64,000 nt of DNA from Eunapius fragilis (lineage: Eukaryota > Porifera > Demospongiae > Spongillida > Spongillidae). Where the stretch lies: contig OY811986.1 in NCBI GenBank assembly GCA_963681505.1, positions 420,001-484,000 of the forward strand. Direction: 5' to 3'. Below are positions 61,001 to 64,000 of the stretch, one piece after another (the first letter of the stretch is position 1; the number at the start of each line of letters is the position of its first letter). Made by a program: the position numbers and the translations under genes. The notes under the pieces were generated by a model that was not told the DNA's origin, ran no database searches, and saw only the letters and a list, made by a program, of their open reading frames with translations.

Positions 61001-62273
61001 CATATGATATGCATCCTCATATGATACACACGCTCATATGATATGCACCCTCATTACACCTCCACCTGGAATAAAACATCTCCCGGCTGCTTAGGCATAT
61101 AATCAAGGTCAATTTCAACTATGTCACGTTGATGCCCAATCAACCATGATGCTATTAGGCGTACAAAGTACGGCGCTGAAGGTGCCCTCATCCAACAAGA
61201 TGGCGTCGACCCGAGAGGGAGGCTAAAAAAAACTTTCAATGAAGAGTGTCGGGAGGGAGGGACGGGTGGAATTTGAGGGCAGATTCGGAGAGGGGGTGAA
61301 AAGTTGATTCCCGAAGCAGGCCTATGGCCCCCCCCCCCCCCCCCCCCCCCCAAACCCCAAGCCCAAATTTACAGATCCTAAAGTCGTAACTGCGCATTTT
61401 TAGGATACAAGTTCATTTAGTCCATGTGTGCCCCCAGCCCAGGGAGTAAAGTCCATGTGTGCCCCCAGCCCAGGGAGTAAAGTCCATGTGTGCCCCCAGC
61501 CCAGGGAGTAAAGTCCATGTGTGCCCCCAGCCCAGGGGGTAAAGTCCATGTGTGCCCCCAGCCCAGGGGGTAAAGTCCAGGGCAGATCATATGAGGGGGG
61601 AGGAATGAAGAGAGAGGGAGTGTGTGGAGGATTTGAAGGACACTCAAATTAGAATGTTTAGGTTAGCTGAACAATAGCACAGGCCATTCAACAAAACCCA
61701 AACATGCACTCTCCACAACTACACCACACCCACTCCAAATCACATCCAAGACAATAAAAAAATCTGCACAAATCAATTCACACCTCCTCACAAGTCACTT
61801 GCTAGGCTAACATGTTCTTTTCCTTGCAAGGTGTGGTGACCCGAACATTTTAAAAGAGTGTATCAACTAAACTCAAAACTGACAAGCTTAAAATAACAAG
61901 TCCAACGGCCAAAAATAACTATGCCTTGATTCGCTTGAAAGTAAAGTCTTAGTTTCCCTGCACTGCTTTCGGCACGCTCAATATATAACTGCGTGTTGCT
62001 AAGTATGTCTCACGTAGTCTGTTATCAATCCATCTAACTTATTGGGTTAATATCGTACCAACTGGGCCACTTCTGTCTTTAACGAATTGTTACACTCCTG
62101 TAGCGTACACATTTCCACTTTTAGGATCTTGAGCGCCTCGTCCTTACTCTTCAGCCTTTGTTGAATAGTGTTGTACTGCAACAGATGGGAAGGTACCGTA
62201 CAATAGAGTTTGGGCGCTAGGGCAATACCTCTGAAAGTAATATTACGTAGTCCTCGGGTGTCTTTGTGGCCAT
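57785..62273 (-). CDS. Uncharacterised coiled-coil protein
   Basis: Not recognised. Nine phase-consistent exons: 62229-62273 (MATKTPEDYVILLSE), 62059-62175, 60392-60490, 60269-60331, 59837-59949, 59274-59339, 59143-59210, 58972-59083 and 57785-57998, giving 298 residues. Almost all is heptad-rich: YNTIQQRLKSKDEALKILK, LKEREQFVSQLEECHEK, LERLVQSLEDEKDDLLTE, LKILAVQAEREQALNRIER, LQRIGELETLANSLSESVKE, AGRIAELENRLKTLEL. The C-terminus is acidic and Ser/Thr-rich (GEEEEEEPQDAGERLEQQ). No signal peptide or membrane helix. The exon at 60392-60490 ends in a GC donor (GAAAAG|GCAAGC), since the only GT alternative leaves a 26-nt intron. Divergent from the SOD gene with 131 bp between ATGs. A centrosomal, Golgi or trafficking scaffold is possible but unproven. 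Confidence 0.78.
58014..58058. repeat. (GT)n microsatellite
   Basis: GT repeat in the last intron of the coiled-coil gene, just before (transcript sense) the acceptor at 57998. Confidence 0.95.
58700..58950. repeat. 25-bp minisatellite
   Basis: About ten units containing CTGTACTGGTACATACATGT in an intron of the coiled-coil gene, ending about 20 bases before the donor of exon 58972-59083. Both strands keep open frames rich in Cys, Tyr and Val, which are artefacts. Confidence 0.95.
59390..59554. mobile_element. 165-bp pogo/Tigger-like MITE
   Basis: Ends CAGTCTACCCTTGATAGTGT (59390) and its imperfect reverse complement ending CTACC-type ACTG at 59554, flanked by TA on both sides (59388-59389, 59555-59556). 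A TA duplication with CAGT termini is typical of pogo-type Tc1/mariner elements. It lies in the intron between exons 59274-59339 and 59837-59949. Non-coding. Confidence 0.75.
59565..59815. repeat. CTCCTTACACACCCTCCTCC pyrimidine repeat
   Basis: Variable repeat of about 24 bp containing CCTTCCTCCTTACACACCCT in an intron of the coiled-coil gene. A matching G-rich repeat (GGGGAGGGGTGGTGGACTGG) fills the next intron at 59985-60255. Confidence 0.9.
60770..61055. repeat. 17-bp minisatellite
   Basis: About 17 units of CCCTCATATGATATGCA with shortened variants, in the intron between exons 60392-60490 and 62059-62175 of the coiled-coil gene. Confidence 0.94.
61056..61416. other. Unassigned intron segment with poly-C run
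   Basis: A minus-strand open stretch (DIVEIDLDYMPKQPGDVLFQ, about 61070-61200) and a plus-strand CAAGATGGCG motif near 61196 were noted, but neither joins in phase with a neighbouring exon convincingly. A run of about 23 C lies at 61328-61350. Confidence 0.35.
61417..61580. repeat. 31-bp tandem repeat, five copies
   Basis: Five nearly identical 31-bp units containing GTCCATGTGTGCCCCCAGCC, the last two with AGGGGGT in place of AGGGAGT. Confidence 0.95.
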
Positions 62274-62404
62274 GGTACAAACAGATGGGCATTAATTAGA
62301 CTATTTAAAACATTTCGTTAACGCGCAACGTATAACACCGTCAGCGATGAATGCGTTTATAATCCCTCGACACCTTCGAGTAAAACATATAATAAAAAAT
62401 AAAA
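62274..62404. promoter_or_regulatory. Compact divergent promoter
   Basis: Only 131 bp separate the start codons of the (-) coiled-coil gene and the (+) SOD gene, so both transcripts must start in or near it. AT-rich next to the SOD start (AATAAAAAATAAAAATG); no definite binding site recognised. Confidence 0.7.
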
Positions 62405-63449
62405 ATGTTGGCGCTGGTCGCTGTTCTGCTTCTTTGCAACATTTTGGCTGCATCCAGTAAGTTTATTATTCTAAGCCGAGCGTACGATGAGAAATACGGC
62501 CCTTGAAGTACATGTACATGTATACGCCTCCTCCGCCCCTTAATTCGTACAGTATTATACTTTGCTCTCTGCAGGGCAAAATCGCAGTTGTAAATTTATC
62601 ATTGCGTTTTCCTCCAGGTCAAACGGTAGCGGTCGCTACCTTCAACAACGGCGGCCTCATCTCTGGCAACATCACCTTTACCGCCATACCCGCGGGGCTG
62701 CAGGTACAGGTATGGCTAACCGGACTGAGCGGAACGGGAAGCAGTAAGTCATTCTCCTGGACAGGGCCGCCTAAACCTATAGTAACCTTCGTACGCAGCT
62801 ACTCATCCGTGGCACGTCCACGATAATCCACTGAACGGTACCTCATACCCTGCTGTGTGCGATTATGCTGTTGGCCTCCACTTCGACCCCTACAATAACA
62901 ACTGGGCAAACCAAACTGGTTCACCTACTTACTCAGCTTTGTGTGCGGCGAACGCATCTCTGTATGTTTAGCCCCCCCCCCCCCCCCCCCGAAATTTCGC
63001 ATGGATTACGTTGCGCCATGCAAAATAGGTGCGAGGCGGGCGACCTTTCAGGAAAGTTCAAGGTCTTCCCTACCAACGGCAGTTCGGGCAATGGTGCCTT
63101 CTCGGACACTTACCTGGACACAACGGGCACGCTTAGTGTCGCAGATTGCGTGGGCAGGAGCGTCGTTATTCACAACGTCTATCCGAACCCTCCCGCGTCG
63201 TCAAGGAACAGGGAATGTGCAAATATTACAGGTAACCGAGTTACTTGGGGTCAAGGTTGCCTCATTAAACAAATCTCTCAACGAGCAGCTGTCACCACGC
63301 CCACGTCAGCCCCGACGGGTGGTTCACAGGCAGTGATGGATGGAGGTGAGATGACGTGGGATGAAGTGTAGTTATTCACTGCATTTTTTTTTTTTTAAGT
63401 AGCCAAACTTGTGGCTCTGGTCGTCCTTATGGTCTTGGCAATTGCATAG
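62405..63449 (+). CDS. GPI-anchored copper-only superoxide dismutase
   Basis: Extracellular enzyme turning superoxide into oxygen and peroxide. Exons: 62405-62456 (signal peptide MLALVAVLLLCNILAAS), 62618-62743, 62799-62961, 63029-63345 and 63403-63449; all phases agree, 234 residues. Copper ligands are present: WHVHD, GLHFDP and VVIHN. The zinc loop is altered: between GLHFDP and the Asp there is no second or third zinc histidine; the site reads LCEAGDLSGKF. This Glu-x-x-Asp arrangement is the mark of copper-only SODs such as Candida SOD5 (established there as Glu110/Asp113). Cys pairs at AVCDYAVG and RECANITG fit the intramolecular disulfide. The last exon adds AKLVALVVLMVLAIA after a Ser/Thr/Gly-rich stretch, a typical GPI-attachment tail; reading through the last intron instead would give a soluble end at 63371. 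Metal content and anchoring are inferred. Confidence 0.88.
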
Positions 63450-64000
63450 ATATATAAGTACATAACATGACTTTGCGTAGTTGTTAGTTATATATAGACA
63501 TGCATCATGTATACTAGTATATCCGTATCAGTGTGGAAACAAGGGTCCTCACGCGCCCCATCCAGGTGTTGTGGTGACCAGGTCGTGAATATGGTCTCAG
63601 TGGAGGAGTCTTATTCCCAAATCGATTTGCTTGTTGCATGCAGCGGCGTAACAGACGGAGGGAAGGGGGGAGGGGCAGCAGTACACATTAATGTGAGCTA
63701 GCTAGGATGGGTGCATGTGTCCCTCTGGCAGTCGAGACTTATGGGGATTGTGGGAAGGAGGCTAGGGACACACATTTTCCCTCGGCTTGTCACTGGCTCA
63801 CCAAAGCCTTTAATTGTTTTTGAAATATTGAGCTCGCGACTCGACCATATCTGTCACAGGGAAAAAAGCCCGCGAATCGTGTAAATGATTGCATAATTGA
63901 TTGGCATTCAAAATCCTCTGCGAGTGATTGAATAGAAAAAATCAATTTAAAAATCTAGAGAGAGAGTCATTTCGGATTTTTGAATGGATTTCAGTGATAA
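63450..64000. other. Downstream of SOD, no gene seen
   Basis: SOD 3' untranslated region and intergenic DNA. A G-rich GCGGCGTAACAGACGGAGGG patch (about 63641-63675) resembles ends of dispersed invertebrate elements, but no pair of termini was found. Confidence 0.5.

Noticed and set aside
61054..61353. Additional exon of the coiled-coil gene (IVEIDLDYMPKQPGDVLFQ)
   Set aside because: Not heptad-like, no clear acceptor, and the flanking exons already join in phase without it.
1..64000. tRNA, rRNA or other structured RNA genes
   Set aside because: No box A/B pair with cloverleaf or rRNA-like block was recognised by eye; a covariance-model scan would be decisive.

Overview
The window is nuclear DNA from an animal, most likely a non-bilaterian and best fitting a demosponge (an inference). 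The reasons are short GT-AG introns, often about 50-100 nt apart from repeat-swollen ones; animal-specific families (DOCK, TACC, MXD/MNT, R3HCC1); Ig/FN3 receptor tyrosine kinases of divergent type; and very heavy micro- and minisatellite load inside introns. I rebuilt gene models by hand from splice signals, reading phase and remembered family motifs; no alignment was run.

Layout. 0-17.7 kb: two tandem, same-strand (-) paralogous receptor tyrosine pseudokinase genes (55-5450 and 13147-17687), separated by a decayed 4.36-kb hAT transposon (6884-11239, perfect 8-bp target duplication) that itself carries a 676-bp foldback insertion in its BED-finger exon and a 295-bp near-perfect palindrome. 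18.1-44.4 kb: one long (-) gene for a DOCK1-type Rac/Cdc42 exchange factor (SH3, DHR1/C2, helical middle, DHR2, proline-rich tail); its introns hold at least seven unrelated satellite arrays of up to about 3.2 kb. 44.5-45.7 kb: (-) F-box/leucine-rich-repeat gene. 46.1-47.8 kb: (+) MXD/MNT-type bHLH-zipper repressor, head to head with the F-box gene across a promoter holding CACGTG E-boxes. 48.0-49.9 kb: (-) R3HCC1-type gene with a duplicated C-terminal exon. 51.6-55.4 kb: (-) TACC protein. 55.6-57.6 kb: (-) phosphomannomutase. 57.8-62.3 kb: (-) unrecognised coiled-coil protein. 62.4-63.4 kb: (+) secreted, GPI-anchored copper-only superoxide dismutase, divergent from the coiled-coil gene with 131 bp between start codons.

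The neighbours do not form a pathway; this is an ordinary gene-dense animal locus. The most interesting signals are the paired catalytically dead receptors, the copper-only SOD with its hidden GPI exon, the R3HCC1 exon duplication, two GC-AG introns, TG repeats that abut or form splice donors, the nested transposons, and the diverse satellite arrays in DOCK introns. I found no clear RNA gene, CRISPR array or prokaryotic feature.
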